This document shows, piece after piece, positions 40,283 through 51,892 of a stretch of 64,000 nt of DNA. The stretch's first letter is position 1. Each line of letters starts with the position of its first letter. Below the pieces are notes generated by a model. The model ran no database searches, was not told the DNA's origin, and worked only from the letters and a program-made list of their open reading frames with translations. Source of the stretch: Deinococcus sp. AJ005 (GTDB taxonomy: Bacteria > Deinococcota > Deinococci > Deinococcales > Deinococcaceae). A program made the translations under genes and the position numbers. The stretch covers positions 2,375,001 through 2,439,000 of the forward strand of contig NZ_CP044990.1 in the NCBI RefSeq assembly GCF_009017495.1, read 5' to 3'.

Positions 40283-40320
40283 CCTGTCACGCATTTCCCA
40301 GCTTCCTCATGTGTGGCCCG

Positions 40321-40326
40321 TATCCT
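40321..40326 (+). promoter_or_regulatory. -10 box for the leaderless lipoprotein gene
   Basis: TATCCT ends six bases before ATG 40333. Confidence 0.6.
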
Positions 40327-40332
40327 GCGGAC

Positions 40333-40821
40333 ATGTTGAAACGCGCTGTCTTACCGCTGGCCCTGGGTCTGCCTCTGCTGCTGGGAGCGTGTGGGCCAGT
40401 CGCCTCGCTGCTCTCCTCTACCGACGGCGACAAGGGACCGCTGCAATTCGGGCCGCTGGCCGTGGGGCAGACCTGGACCCTCAGCGGCGTGGTGGACAGC
40501 CGCAACGTGGTCACCACCGTCAAGATTCCCGATCTGGTGAACGTGCAGGGCAAATTCGCCTCCTTCAGCGCGCGGGACGAGTACAGCGGTTTCAACGACA
40601 ACCGCGCCGGGTTTGCCGTGGCCACCTACGACCCGGACCGCCGCAACGCCGAGTTCCGCTGGGTGGGCGACGCCGGGGCGACCAGCTTCGACAAGGTGGT
40701 CTACACCTGCAAGCTCGACAATCTGGCAGGCAACCCGCTGATCGGCACGCTGACCTACACGCGCAACGGCCAGACGGTGGCGAACGGCACCTGCGAGGCC
40801 AACCTTAGCAGCCAGTCCTAG
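40333..40821 (+). CDS. Lipoprotein with a domain resembling the C-terminal repeats of the protease at 62-63.7 kb
   Basis: The 162-residue product has a lipoprotein signal (LPLALGLPLLLGAC, lipid-modified Cys near residue 20). The rest is a small beta-rich domain: GPLAVGQTWTLSGVV at its start and VVYTCKL...NPLIGTLTYTR...ANGTCEANL at its end, with two cysteines. The tail of the secreted serine protease (62143-63738) has two similar units, GQTWTVDV...TYIGCEF...LRGKAYLY...GSCVATL. This suggests a shared cell-envelope domain. No known family is recognised. The gene converges on the amidohydrolase gene with a 4-bp overlap of stops. Confidence 0.78.
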   Translation: MLKRAVLPLALGLPLLLGACGPVASLLSSTDGDKGPLQFGPLAVGQTWTLSGVVDSRNVVTTVKIPDLVNVQGKFASFSARDEYSGFNDNRAGFAVATYDPDRRNAEFRWVGDAGATSFDKVVYTCKLDNLAGNPLIGTLTYTRNGQTVANGTCEANLSSQS

Positions 40822-41996
40822 TCGCCCCGACTCCACACGAAAGCCTCTGACCATGCCTCCCCGCGCCGGATAAATGGCATGGGCAGGCCCACCACGCGCC
40901 CGCCTCCCTTGATGGCGGCGCGTACCAGCAGACGTGGATCGAGCTTTGGGTAGAGGTTGCGGGCAAAGGCCACGTCCCCACGCACGTCCAGACTCTCGCC
41001 GCTGGCGACGGAATCCGTTCCTAGTGCGATTTCTACCCCAGCGGCGGCGAAGGCGATCCAGGGAAAGGTGCCGCATTCCAGATGGTGGTTGCTGCGCGGG
41101 CAACTGACCACCGCGCACCCAGCCCGCGCCACCCGCGCAATGTCGTCGGGGGTAACGTTGACCATATGGATCAGCGTGGGTTTTGCGGCCAGAGCGCCCA
41201 GTTCGTCTAAATAGCGTACGGGAGTGAGTTCTGGCTCTGGCGTGCGCCCGATGACTTCGGCAAAGTTATCGGGTGTCATGGCGACGAATCGGTGGTTCCA
41301 CAGCGGTCCCGCGCCCGTGGCAAATAGTTCAGGTTCACTGGGATGCTCGGCCACATGGATCTGGAGGGGCAGGCCCTCGCCCGCCGCGTAGTCGCAGACC
41401 AGTTTCATCAGGCGGTGACTGACCGTGTAGGGCGTGTGCGGTGACAGGCCGATGCGGGGGCCGCCGGGGCGCTCCAGCTTGCGCCACGCCTCCACCCGCT
41501 CCCGCATTCCGGCGAACACCTCGTCGGCCCTGCCGGGAAATGTACTCAGCACCTCGAAGTAGAGGACGCCGCGCAAATCTTCCCGCGCCAGCAGGGCGTC
41601 CATCACTTCACCTGACCACACGATGTCGCCCACGCCGCCCACCCGCAGCCGCGAGAGTTCGTCGGCCCCGGCCACTGCGCCCGATACGCCCCGCTGCTCG
41701 CGCTGGGCAATCACCACTTCGGGCAGCCAACGGAAATACGGCAACGCCTGAAAAGCGTAGGCGCTCATGTCCAGATGCGTGTGCGCGTTGATCGGCGGCG
41801 GGGCGATGATGCCGCCCATCTCCTCCACAACGGCCTGCGGATACTGGAGGCGAAGTTGCGCCGGATCGCCCGTGGCCGCCACCGTGCCGCCCACCACCAA
41901 GACTCCGCCGGGCGCGTGGCCGCCGCCCATGCCGGTGTACAGGACATCGCAGACGAGCAGGCGCGGCGTGAACGGATCAGGCGGGGAAAGGGTCAT
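40818..41996 (-). CDS. Amidohydrolase, probable aminodeoxyfutalosine deaminase
   Basis: The 392-residue metal-dependent deaminase of the amidohydrolase superfamily shows the metal ligands INAHTHLDMSAYAF near residue 70, QIHVAEHPSEPELF, IHMVNVTPDDIARV with VSCPRSNHHLECG, and the catalytic aspartate in EIALGTDSVASGESLDV. This layout matches enzymes that deaminate 6-aminodeoxyfutalosine in the futalosine menaquinone route; from memory, D. radiodurans Dr0824 was assigned that activity. Related cytosine or adenosine deaminases are the alternative. TAACAT ends six bases before the ATG, so the mRNA is probably leaderless. Confidence 0.78.
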   Translation of the reverse strand: MTLSPPDPFTPRLLVCDVLYTGMGGGHAPGGVLVVGGTVAATGDPAQLRLQYPQAVVEEMGGIIAPPPINAHTHLDMSAYAFQALPYFRWLPEVVIAQREQRGVSGAVAGADELSRLRVGGVGDIVWSGEVMDALLAREDLRGVLYFEVLSTFPGRADEVFAGMRERVEAWRKLERPGGPRIGLSPHTPYTVSHRLMKLVCDYAAGEGLPLQIHVAEHPSEPELFATGAGPLWNHRFVAMTPDNFAEVIGRTPEPELTPVRYLDELGALAAKPTLIHMVNVTPDDIARVARAGCAVVSCPRSNHHLECGTFPWIAFAAAGVEIALGTDSVASGESLDVRGDVAFARNLYPKLDPRLLVRAAIKGGGRVVGLPMPFIRRGEAWSEAFVWSRGD

Positions 41997-42002
41997 GTGG
42001 GC

Positions 42003-42008
42003 ATGTTA
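42003..42008 (-). promoter_or_regulatory. -10 box for the leaderless amidohydrolase gene
   Basis: On the minus strand TAACAT ends six bases before ATG 41996. Confidence 0.55.
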
Positions 42009-42069
42009 GAGGGCTGGGGCGGGGATTTTCGCCCTCGCACCTGCCTGGAGCTTCTCTGGGACGCGAATC

Positions 42070-42885
42070 CTACTTCTTCTTGCCCGCCTTGCTCTCAGCC
42101 TTCGGCGCGGCTCTGGAGGCCACAGACTTTTTCTCCTCACCGTTCTGAGATTCCTGCGCCAGCATGGCCGCGCCGACGATTCCGGCGTCGTTCAGCAGTT
42201 TGGCGGGCACCAGTTTGCTGCGCTCCAGCTTGATGTGGTCCTGCCATTTGTCGGCCTTTTTGCTGACGCCGCCGCCGATGATGAACAGGTCCGGGCTGAA
42301 CAGCAGTTCCAGGTGTTGCAGGTAGGTGCTGACGCGCTTGCTCCACTGTTTCCAGTTCAGATCGTCGCGCTCGCGGGCGCGGTCAGAGGCCCAACCCTCG
42401 GCTTCCTTGTCGCGCAGCCACAGGTGGCCCAGTTCGGTGTTGGGCACCAGCACGCCGTTGTGGATTAAAGCGCTGCCGATGCCCGTGCCGAAGGTCAGCA
42501 CCAGCACCACGCCGTCCACGCCCGCCCCCGCGCCGAAGCGGGCCTCGGCCAGCCCGGCGGCGTCGGCATCGTTGATCAGATACACGTCCTGCCCGGTGGC
42601 CTTGGTAAACAGCGCGTCGGCGTCCAGCCCGATCCAGTCCTTGTCCACGTTGGCCGCGCTGAGGGTCCGCCCGTGCTGCACGATGCCGGGGAAGGTCACG
42701 CCGATGGGGCCGGTGGTCCCGAAGTGCTTTGCCAGCTCGGCCACCACATCCTTGACCGCGTCCGGGTGCGCGCCTTCGGGGGTGGGGATGCGGTGCCGTT
42801 CTTCCAGCAGCTTGCCAGTGGCGGTGTCTACGGGTGCGCCCTTGATGCCACTGCCGCCGATATCGATGCCCAGAATCACGCTCAT
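42070..42885 (-). CDS. ppgK: Polyphosphate glucokinase
   Basis: The 271-residue ROK-family kinase phosphorylates glucose with polyphosphate or [24 protein letters not shown] is the phosphate-binding start; [32 protein letters not shown] (catalytic Asp), [28 protein letters not shown] follow, in the order of PPGK enzymes. The last 30 residues are lysine-rich (AESKAGKKK) and probably disordered. TAGGCT ends seven bases before the ATG. Glucose released by treZ-linked trehalose breakdown could be one source of substrate, but this is inference. Confidence 0.92.
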   Translation of the reverse strand: MSVILGIDIGGSGIKGAPVDTATGKLLEERHRIPTPEGAHPDAVKDVVAELAKHFGTTGPIGVTFPGIVQHGRTLSAANVDKDWIGLDADALFTKATGQDVYLINDADAAGLAEARFGAGAGVDGVVLVLTFGTGIGSALIHNGVLVPNTELGHLWLRDKEAEGWASDRARERDDLNWKQWSKRVSTYLQHLELLFSPDLFIIGGGVSKKADKWQDHIKLERSKLVPAKLLNDAGIVGAAMLAQESQNGEEKKSVASRAAPKAESKAGKKK

Positions 42886-43184
42886 GCGCTACAGCCTAAG
42901 CGAAGTTGGGGGCCGGGGTGGAGGGTGGGGCGGGTCGGAGGATCTGCTGTCATCCTGCCGCCGCTGGAGAATGTCACTCTTACACCGCTTCCCTGGAGTG
43001 GCCGCCCTGCCACGCCAAATTTGCTCATCCCATCCGAACAAGAATGGAGGGACGACTGGTCTGCCCAGCATCAAGAAGATGGTGTCCCACTGTTTTTTCC
43101 AGCTTGACCAAACCGCCTTGGGTCTTCCCTAATTTAGACGGGGTGCAATTTTAGACTGGAAGCGCTATACCTTGTGTCACCCCT
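42886..43184. other. Divergent region between ppgK and the tetR gene
   Basis: About 300 bp with no gene. TAGGCT (42893-42898, minus) is the ppgK -10 box. AATTTAGAC (43131-43139) and AATTTTAGAC (43147-43156) form a direct repeat 16 bp apart just before the tetR gene and could be its operator. Confidence 0.5.
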
Positions 43185-43802
43185 ATGGATTCTTCCTCGC
43201 TGCGTGAACGTCAGAAGGAGCGCCGACGCGCCCGGATCTACAGTGTTGCCATTGAGCTGTTCAAGCGCGGCGGCTTCCAGACCACCACGGCCACCGACAT
43301 TGCCAAGGCCAGCAACGTTTCGCGCGGCACCTTCTTCAACTATTACCCCTACAAGGAAGCCGTGCTGCTCGATTACGGCTCCGAGGTCATGGAGCGCCTG
43401 CGTGATCAGGCCGAGTCGCGTCTGGCCCAGGGCATTGCCCCGCTGACCGTGCTGTACGAGGTCTGGGACGCGTTGGCTGAGGAAAACGCCCGCGAGCGCG
43501 ATCTGTTTCCCCCGCTGGCCTACGAGGTCATGAATCCCAACCCCGAACGCGCCCGCACCGCGTATCAGGCGCTGCCGCTGAGTAAGGTGATCGAATTGAT
43601 CCTGCGCCCGCTGCACCAGAGTGGGCAGATGCGCACGGACCTCAGCTTGCAGCGCATCAGCAACCTGATCGCCGACACGTACCTGATGGTGGCCCTGCGC
43701 TGGAGCGCCTACGGCACTGAACGCCCCTTGCAGGAGGAAATGCGGCTGGCGCTGAATCTGCTGCTGGAAGGCGCGGTTCGGCGTGATCTGGTGCGGCAGT
43801 AG
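43185..43802 (+). CDS. TetR family transcriptional regulator
   Basis: The 205-residue protein has an N-terminal TetR helix-turn-helix: RIYSVAIELFKRGGFQTTTATDIAKASNVSRGTFFNYYPYKEAVLLDYG (residues about 17-65), followed by an all-helical ligand domain (LTVLYEVWDALAEENARERDLFPPLAYEVM). ATG 43185 lies 19 bases after TATACC. The AT-rich direct repeat just upstream could be autoregulatory. No obvious target operon adjoins; its ligand is unknown. Confidence 0.9.
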   Translation: MDSSSLRERQKERRRARIYSVAIELFKRGGFQTTTATDIAKASNVSRGTFFNYYPYKEAVLLDYGSEVMERLRDQAESRLAQGIAPLTVLYEVWDALAEENARERDLFPPLAYEVMNPNPERARTAYQALPLSKVIELILRPLHQSGQMRTDLSLQRISNLIADTYLMVALRWSAYGTERPLQEEMRLALNLLLEGAVRRDLVRQ

Positions 43803-43803
43803 T

Positions 43804-43826
43804 TCTGACGCAGAGTCAGGTTTTTG
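43804..43826 (+). terminator. Weak terminator after tetR
   Basis: CTGAC and GTCAG form a 5-bp stem followed by GTTTTTG just after the tetR stop. Confidence 0.4.
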
Positions 43827-43846
43827 GGTGGCTGCTTGTGGTTTAA

Positions 43847-43985
43847 CCCCTCTTCCGCGAGTCCGCCCCTCTGGGGCACCTCACCTTGGAAGGGAGGCAA
43901 GAGTTGCGGAATTGACGTGCCAGTCACGCTCCTTGGCTCCTTTTAAGGAAAGCAGACTGGCTGGCACAGCTCCGCAGGAGAGGGG
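43847..43985. repeat. Multi-stem palindromic intergenic element
   Basis: The outer arms CCCCTCTTCCGCGAG (43847-43861) and GCTCCGCAGGAGAGGGG (43969-43985) are imperfect inverted repeats. Inside lie GCCCC/GGGGC around 43865-43877 and GTGCCAGTC (43917-43925) with GACTGGCTGGCAC (43955-43967). It resembles the small noncoding repeats of Deinococcus genomes, though a genome search is needed to prove it is repeated. Confidence 0.5.
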
Positions 43986-44092
43986 TCCGCCTTCCAGCTC
44001 AGCCGCACCCCATCACCCTCCTTGCAACTTTCCCGGCTAGACTGCCAGGAACGCCCTTTCCCCTCCCCCCCATTTCCGAAGGAGCCTTCCCC

Positions 44093-45598
<1,506 letters not shown>

Positions 45599-45642
45599 AA
45601 CAGGGCCATGCAATCGGACCCACTACGTTCTGGAAGAAGCGC

Positions 45643-45679
45643 GAAAAAGCCCTCTCCCAGCGGAAGAGGGTATTTTATT
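45643..45679. terminator. Bidirectional terminator between convergent genes
   Basis: CCCTCT (45650-45655) pairs with AGAGGG (45665-45670). The right side continues TATTTTATT and the left side AAAAAG, giving T-runs on both strands. Confidence 0.75.
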
Positions 45680-45688
45680 CCTCGAAAC

Positions 45689-46450
45689 TCAGTTCGCCGA
45701 GCGGGTCAGTTCCAGCACCTTGCCGGACTTGGTGGTCAACTTCAGCGCCCCACCATCCACCGCGTAACCTGTCACTTCCGATAGGTCCTGCATGAAGGTC
45801 TGTTCCTGCTTGCTCATGGCCTCATCGGCACAGGCGCGGCGGGTCATGCCCAGCGCCCCAAAAGTCAGGCCCGCGTCCACGACTCTGTAATCGCCCATGA
45901 AGAGGTTGCAGCCCGTGTTGCCGTTCACACGCCCGTCCGCACCGAACATCACCGTTAGAGGTTCCTCACTCTGCGCTCCTGTCAGGGTCCAGTTGCCCTG
46001 GAGTCCGTTCTGAGTCTTGTTCTGTTCCACTGCGCCTCCCGTCCTGCCCACCATTTTAAAGACCGCCTTCGACGTGCCGGAGGTCAGAAGCAGCGTGTCA
46101 CCGATCCGCGCGTAGACGCGGGCCTGTCCCAGCACATTCAGGACACGAGTTTCCAGTGCATTCTGTTCGGGCGCGCACAGCTTGCGGGTGGTGGCGAGCG
46201 GACCAAAGCGGAAAGTCTGCCCAGTGAGCGCCCCGGAAGTCGTGAAGGTGTTGCATCCAGCGGACCCAGAAATCTGCTCGCCCTGCACGGTCAGCGTGGG
46301 GATGTCCGTGCCCGTGGGGGCGGTGGTGCCCTGCGCATCGGTCAGCGCCGTCAGGGTCCAGTTGCCGTCGGTGGCGGGCGGTGTGGCCTGGGCGGAGGCG
46401 AGGGCGGAAAGGCCGAGCGCGGCACTGAGCAGAATGGTCAGGGGTTTCAT
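45689..46450 (-). CDS. Secreted protein with two META (HslJ-like) domains
   Basis: The 253-residue protein has a signal peptide (MKPLTILLSAALGLSALASAQA). Two META domains follow: the first has GNWTLTAL, ISGSAGCNTFTTSGALTGQTFRFGPLATTRKLCAPEQNALE; the second GNWTLTGA, VNGNTGCNLFMGDYRV, LTFGALGMTRRACADEAMSKQEQTFM. The GCN and C-E-x(n)-E pattern is that of HslJ-type proteins, which are envelope proteins of unclear role, linked to novobiocin resistance in E. coli. AGGAGA lies five bases before ATG 46450. Confidence 0.88.
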   Translation of the reverse strand: MKPLTILLSAALGLSALASAQATPPATDGNWTLTALTDAQGTTAPTGTDIPTLTVQGEQISGSAGCNTFTTSGALTGQTFRFGPLATTRKLCAPEQNALETRVLNVLGQARVYARIGDTLLLTSGTSKAVFKMVGRTGGAVEQNKTQNGLQGNWTLTGAQSEEPLTVMFGADGRVNGNTGCNLFMGDYRVVDAGLTFGALGMTRRACADEAMSKQEQTFMQDLSEVTGYAVDGGALKLTTKSGKVLELTRSAN

Positions 46451-46596
46451 CTTGTTCTCCTGCGGGAAAGGTGGTGTGGAGGTGCGGGGCAACCTCTTTT
46501 CTCACTATCAGACTGCCGCCGCCGACTGACGGGCGGATGACGTACCGCCTCACGCGGACTTAGACAGGGGTGCTAAGAGCCACAGAAAGTCAAAGG

Positions 46597-46625
46597 AAAA
46601 GACCCCAGGCCAGCGCCCAGGGTCC
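46597..46625 (-). terminator. Terminator after dnaJ
   Basis: On the minus strand ACCCTGGGC and GCCTGGGGT pair with two G-T wobbles, followed by CTTTTCC. Confidence 0.6.
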
Positions 46626-46646
46626 GTTTCGAAACGTTAAAAAGCT

Positions 46647-47768
<1,122 letters not shown>

Positions 47769-47979
47769 GTGTCGTATTCCGCCGGGCAGCCTTCATCTTA
47801 GAGACGTCATTCCTGACTCTGAGGTGCCGGGCCTCCGCCCACTAGGTTAACATGACCACACTCAGGAAAAGTGGGCGGGGCGCAGTCTCAGGAAGGGCGC
47901 AAGTGGCAACCACCGACGCTCGCCAGCAATTTCAAGCGTCACGGCAAGGCCACCCTGCACCGGGTCCAAAATTCCCAGC

Positions 47980-48008
47980 TTGACACCCCGGCCATGAATC
48001 CGTAGGAT
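47980..48008 (+). promoter_or_regulatory. Promoter of the uraD operon
   Basis: TTGACA (47980-47985), a 17-bp spacer and TAGGAT (48003-48008) form a good sigma-70 promoter. The predicted start at about 48015 lies just before the HucR-like operator. Confidence 0.8.
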
Positions 48009-48021
48009 ACAGAAGTCCAAT

Positions 48022-48039
48022 TAGTTAGCCATCTAAGTA
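48022..48039. promoter_or_regulatory. HucR-like MarR operator of the urate operon
   Basis: TAGTTAG (48022-48028), four bases, and CTAAGTA (48033-48039) form an imperfect palindrome. The sequence TTAGTTAGCCATCTAAGTA closely resembles, as I recall it, the hucO site bound by D. radiodurans HucR, which is released by urate. Its position just after the start site fits repression by steric block. No MarR gene lies next to it here. Confidence 0.7.
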
Positions 48040-48070
48040 GTTTTGTTGTCCCACCCGCCGGAGGAATCTT

Positions 48071-48619
48071 TTGACCCAAAGTCCTGCCCCTGTTGCCCGC
48101 CTGAGCCTTGAAGCCGTGAACGCGCTGAGCGCCGACGCCTTTACCGACTACTTTGCCGGGGTGCTGGAATACTCGCCGCAGTACGCCCAGGCCGCTGCCG
48201 CCCAGCGCCCGTTTCAGAATATGGAAGAGGTGGCCGACGCCTTCAGGGACGCCGTGCAGGCCGACTCCGAGAGCGCGCAACTGCGGCTGATCCGCGCCCA
48301 CCCGGATCTGGCGGGCAAGGCAGCTCTGGCCGGTGAACTGACCGCCGAGAGCGCCCACGAGCAGGCTTCGGCGGGTCTGGACCGTCTGACGCCCGAAGAA
48401 TTTGCCGAGTTTGGACGGCTAAACGACGCCTACCACGAGAAATTTGAATTGCCCTACGTGGTCTGCGTGCGCGAGAACGACAAGGACAGCATCTTCGAGG
48501 GGGCCAGGCAGCGGCTGGCGAACACCCCGGAGCAGGAAAGGCAGGCCGCCCTGCACGAGATCAGCCGGATTGCCCGGCTCCGCGTTCTGGACCTGATCGC
48601 CGACGGCGACGGGAAATAG
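48071..48619 (+). CDS. uraD: 2-oxo-4-hydroxy-4-carboxy-5-ureidoimidazoline decarboxylase
   Basis: The 182-residue OHCU decarboxylase makes S-allantoin in the last step of urate breakdown. The family pattern is clear: LEAVNALSADAFTDYFAGVLEYSPQYAQ, IRAHPDLAGKAALAGELTAES, GLDRLTPEEFAEFGRLNDAYHEKFELPYVVCVRENDKDSI. HPDLA holds the catalytic histidine. Initiation is at TTG 48071 with GGAGG six bases upstream. It is the first gene of the three-gene urate operon behind the HucR-like operator. Confidence 0.93.
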   Translation: MTQSPAPVARLSLEAVNALSADAFTDYFAGVLEYSPQYAQAAAAQRPFQNMEEVADAFRDAVQADSESAQLRLIRAHPDLAGKAALAGELTAESAHEQASAGLDRLTPEEFAEFGRLNDAYHEKFELPYVVCVRENDKDSIFEGARQRLANTPEQERQAALHEISRIARLRVLDLIADGDGK

Positions 48620-48633
48620 GGGGAGGAAGCGAC

Positions 48634-49511
<878 letters not shown>

Positions 49512-49512
<1 letters not shown>

Positions 49513-49871
49513 TGGCCGCCCACGCCGGACTGAGTACGCACGTGCTGGACACCGCGCGGGGCCGTCCCGCGCAGGGCATTCCGGTCCAGTTGCACCGCAT
49601 CGAGGGGGAGACGTGCAAGCCGCTCGCCGAGGCCGTCACCAACGCCGACGGACGCACCGACGCCCCACTGATCGAGCGCGGCAGCCTTCAGAGCGGCACC
49701 TACGAACTGACCTTTCATGTGGCCGACTATTTCTCGGACTTTGACGCGGCCACCGATCCGCCCTTTCTGGACGTGGTGACGCTGCGCTTCACGGTGGGCA
49801 ACCCAGACGCCCATTACCACGTTCCGCTGGTGATGACGCCGTGGTCCTACAGCACCTACCGGGGAAGCTGA
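49512..49871 (+). CDS. uraH: 5-hydroxyisourate hydrolase
   Basis: The 119-residue transthyretin-like protein hydrolyses 5-hydroxyisourate to OHCU, the step between uricase and UraD. GLSTHVLDTARGRPAQGIPVQLHR carries the first active-site histidine, and the C-terminal PWSYSTYRGS is the diagnostic YRGS motif. TFHVADYF and HYHVPLVMTPWSY complete it. Overlap with uricase suggests coupled translation. Confidence 0.95.
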
Positions 49872-49954
49872 GTTTCAGCCCTCAAATTCAGCAGAGTTGC
49901 CCGCGAGACCATCTCCGGGCGGCTCCGTTTTGCCTGATGCTGAAAAGCAGAAAC

Positions 49955-50830
49955 CTATGCTTCTTCATCCCCGTCCAGCAGGTAGGTCACCATGCTGCGG
50001 CAGTGGGTAAAGCCCATGCGGGCGTACAGGGCGCGGGCAGAATGCAGGTGATCGTGGGCACGCACGCGCAGGGTCCGCAGTTCCGGGTGGGTCTGGGCTT
50101 CCGCTGCGGCCAGAGCCAGCAGCACGCGGCCCAGGCCCTGCCCGCGCTCGGCGGGATGCACGGCTAGATACGTCACGTCAGCGCGGGCGTCGTCGGGGCT
50201 GAATTCCAGCTCGGCAAACCCCACCGGATGGTTGCCGCGCCACAGGGCCACCAGACGAACGGTATCGTCGGCAAAGTGGGCGGCGTACTGCTCGGGGGTC
50301 CAGTCCAGGCGTCCGGCCCAGGCGTCCTCGGCGGCGCGGTACAGGGCGCGGTACTCGGCAATGGGCAAGCTATCCGTGGTCCGCATTCCGTCCGGCACAC
50401 GGGCACCACGCGAGATCTGGGCCAGCGGCGCGGAATAGAAGGCGGTGCTGTGCAGGGGCGCAAATCCCGCCTTCTCCAGTGCGGTCCGCACCGGCAGGTT
50501 GTCGCGGGCGCTGAAGGCATAGACGGGCTGGCCGTCGGTGTGCTGCACGGCGCGGCCCAGCAGGGCCTTCATGGAGCCGCCCTCGCTGCCAGCATTCTCG
50601 GCGATGGGGCCTTCCAGTACCAGACCATCCCGGAAGGGGGACAGGGCGCAGTAGGCGCGCACACCGTCGTCATCCTCCTCGACCAGACACAGCCCTTCCT
50701 CGCACTCCAGATGCAGTTCGCGCGGGTCACGGGAGTCGGGGGCGAAGACCTCACGTTCGGGGGCGGCGTCCATCCAGTGGAGCAGCGCGAGGACGTCGGG
50801 AATATCGGTGGCCTGCATGGAACGGATCAT
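49955..50830 (-). CDS. GNAT acetyltransferase, two tandem domains
   Basis: The 291-residue protein has two GNAT halves. The first (1-125) ends with NLPVRTALEKAGF; the second has GFAELEFSPDDARADVTYLAVHPAERGQGLGRVLLALAAAEAQ with the acetyl-CoA-binding RGQGLG loop, then RALYARMGF. Only the second half has a full Q/RxxGxG/A loop, so the first is probably structural. GGAGGA lies seven bases before ATG 50830. The acceptor is unknown. Confidence 0.88.
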   Translation of the reverse strand: MIRSMQATDIPDVLALLHWMDAAPEREVFAPDSRDPRELHLECEEGLCLVEEDDDGVRAYCALSPFRDGLVLEGPIAENAGSEGGSMKALLGRAVQHTDGQPVYAFSARDNLPVRTALEKAGFAPLHSTAFYSAPLAQISRGARVPDGMRTTDSLPIAEYRALYRAAEDAWAGRLDWTPEQYAAHFADDTVRLVALWRGNHPVGFAELEFSPDDARADVTYLAVHPAERGQGLGRVLLALAAAEAQTHPELRTLRVRAHDHLHSARALYARMGFTHCRSMVTYLLDGDEEA

Positions 50831-50956
50831 GGGGGTGTCCTCCGTGCGGAAAGGCGATATGAACTGGCGGCAGCTTGAGGTTCTGCCTTCCAGCCTAGGA
50901 GGCGGGACGGCGCGCTGTCTGCCGAGTGCGTCACGTCCTTTTCTGCCGCGCCGTGC

Positions 50957-51041
50957 TATGCTGGGCGCATGCCCTGAACAGGGTACGACGCCTGCCTCCT
51001 CCCAGACACGAAGCCGTGTTTGAGAGGCCTTTTCTTTTTTG
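50957..51041 (+). promoter_or_regulatory. Possible -10 box and hairpin terminator in the leader of the DUF4258 gene
   Basis: TATGCT (50957-50962) is followed within 80 nt by an imperfect hairpin around AGACACG/CGTGTTT (51004-51021) and the tail GGCCTTTTCTTTTTT (51027-51041). This could be an attenuator of the next gene or a small RNA of about 70 nt. The sequence right after the -10 box reads ATGCCCTGA, a two-codon frame of doubtful meaning. Confidence 0.45.
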
Positions 51042-51119
51042 GGGGTGCAGGTCAGCGCGTCAGCCCAGCAAAAAAGACAGAAGGCAGGGAGGCGGGGACG
51101 TTTTTCGGAGGTGTTCGCC

Positions 51120-51821
51120 GTGACCAAACAGTCCAGCAAGCCGATTGGGATCAACCACAACCGTCAGGGGGGCCGCCACAGCGTGACCGCCGCGCCGCAG
51201 ACCCCACCCCGGAAGCAGGCACAGCCTCCGTCTGCCCTGCTGGCCGAGGTCCAGACCGGGACCGATCTGCTGGCCCTGCGTGCCCAGTTGTCGCGCGCCG
51301 AGAAAGCGGCCCGCCGCGCCCCCACGCCTCTGCCTGCCCGCGCCGTGCGCCCGGCCCCGGTCAAGCCCCAGCGCGAGGTAGAGCTGGTTGGAATCGCCAC
51401 GGACGACTTCAGCCTGTCGCGCGCCCACGCCAGATTGCGCGACGCTGTGTACGACACGCACTATCACCTGTGCCCACACGCCATCGGCCACGCCCGCGCC
51501 GAGGGGTTTTTAGAACACGACATCATCAATGTGCTGCTGTGCGGGCGGGTGCGGGCGGTGTACCCGGAAGACCGCCGCTGGCTGGTCCACGGCTCGTTTG
51601 AAGCCTGCGGCGTGGCGCTGCCGCTGCATGTGGTGGTGCAGTATCACCGGGACGGGCATCTGGACATCGTGACCGCCTTCGTGCCCAGACATCCGCACCA
51701 CATCATCAGCCGCGCGAGGCTGGCGGTAATGCTGCGCTACGACGACGAACAGATCAGGGTCCGCACCAGCACGCCAGGGGCAAAGGCGGGAGCGCGCGGG
51801 CGGGGGCGCTGGAAACGTTGA
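51120..51821 (+). CDS. DUF4258-like domain protein
   Basis: The 233-residue protein has a basic, proline-rich N-terminal half (to about residue 90). A domain at about 105-205 resembles DUF4258: DTHYHLCPHAIGHARAEGFLEHDIINVLLCGRVRAVYPEDRRWLVHGSFEACGVALPLHVVVQYHRDGHLDIVTAF. This compact RelE/BECR-like fold occurs in toxins and other proteins of unknown role. The tail is basic (GARGRGRWKR). GTG 51120 has GGAGGT seven bases upstream. No antitoxin-like partner is visible, so a toxin role is not supported. Confidence 0.72.
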   Translation: MTKQSSKPIGINHNRQGGRHSVTAAPQTPPRKQAQPPSALLAEVQTGTDLLALRAQLSRAEKAARRAPTPLPARAVRPAPVKPQREVELVGIATDDFSLSRAHARLRDAVYDTHYHLCPHAIGHARAEGFLEHDIINVLLCGRVRAVYPEDRRWLVHGSFEACGVALPLHVVVQYHRDGHLDIVTAFVPRHPHHIISRARLAVMLRYDDEQIRVRTSTPGAKAGARGRGRWKR

Positions 51822-51879
51822 GGGGCTGATGCGGAGAGATTGGTGACGGCCAGACCCGTAGACTACCCCTCTCCCCTGC

Positions 51880-51885
51880 TACCCT
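51880..51885 (+). promoter_or_regulatory. -10 box for leaderless mnmE
   Basis: TACCCT ends seven bases before GTG 51893. Confidence 0.55.
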
Positions 51886-51892
51886 TGGCCCC

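Noticed and set aside
50969..51021. Guanidine-II (mini-ykkC) riboswitch before the DUF4258 gene
   Set aside because: Two ACGA motifs occur, but the hairpins that should close directly on them contain mismatches, and the gene is not a transporter.
51120..51821. Toxin of a toxin-antitoxin pair
   Set aside because: No small antitoxin gene lies beside the DUF4258-like gene and the protein has a long unusual N-terminus.
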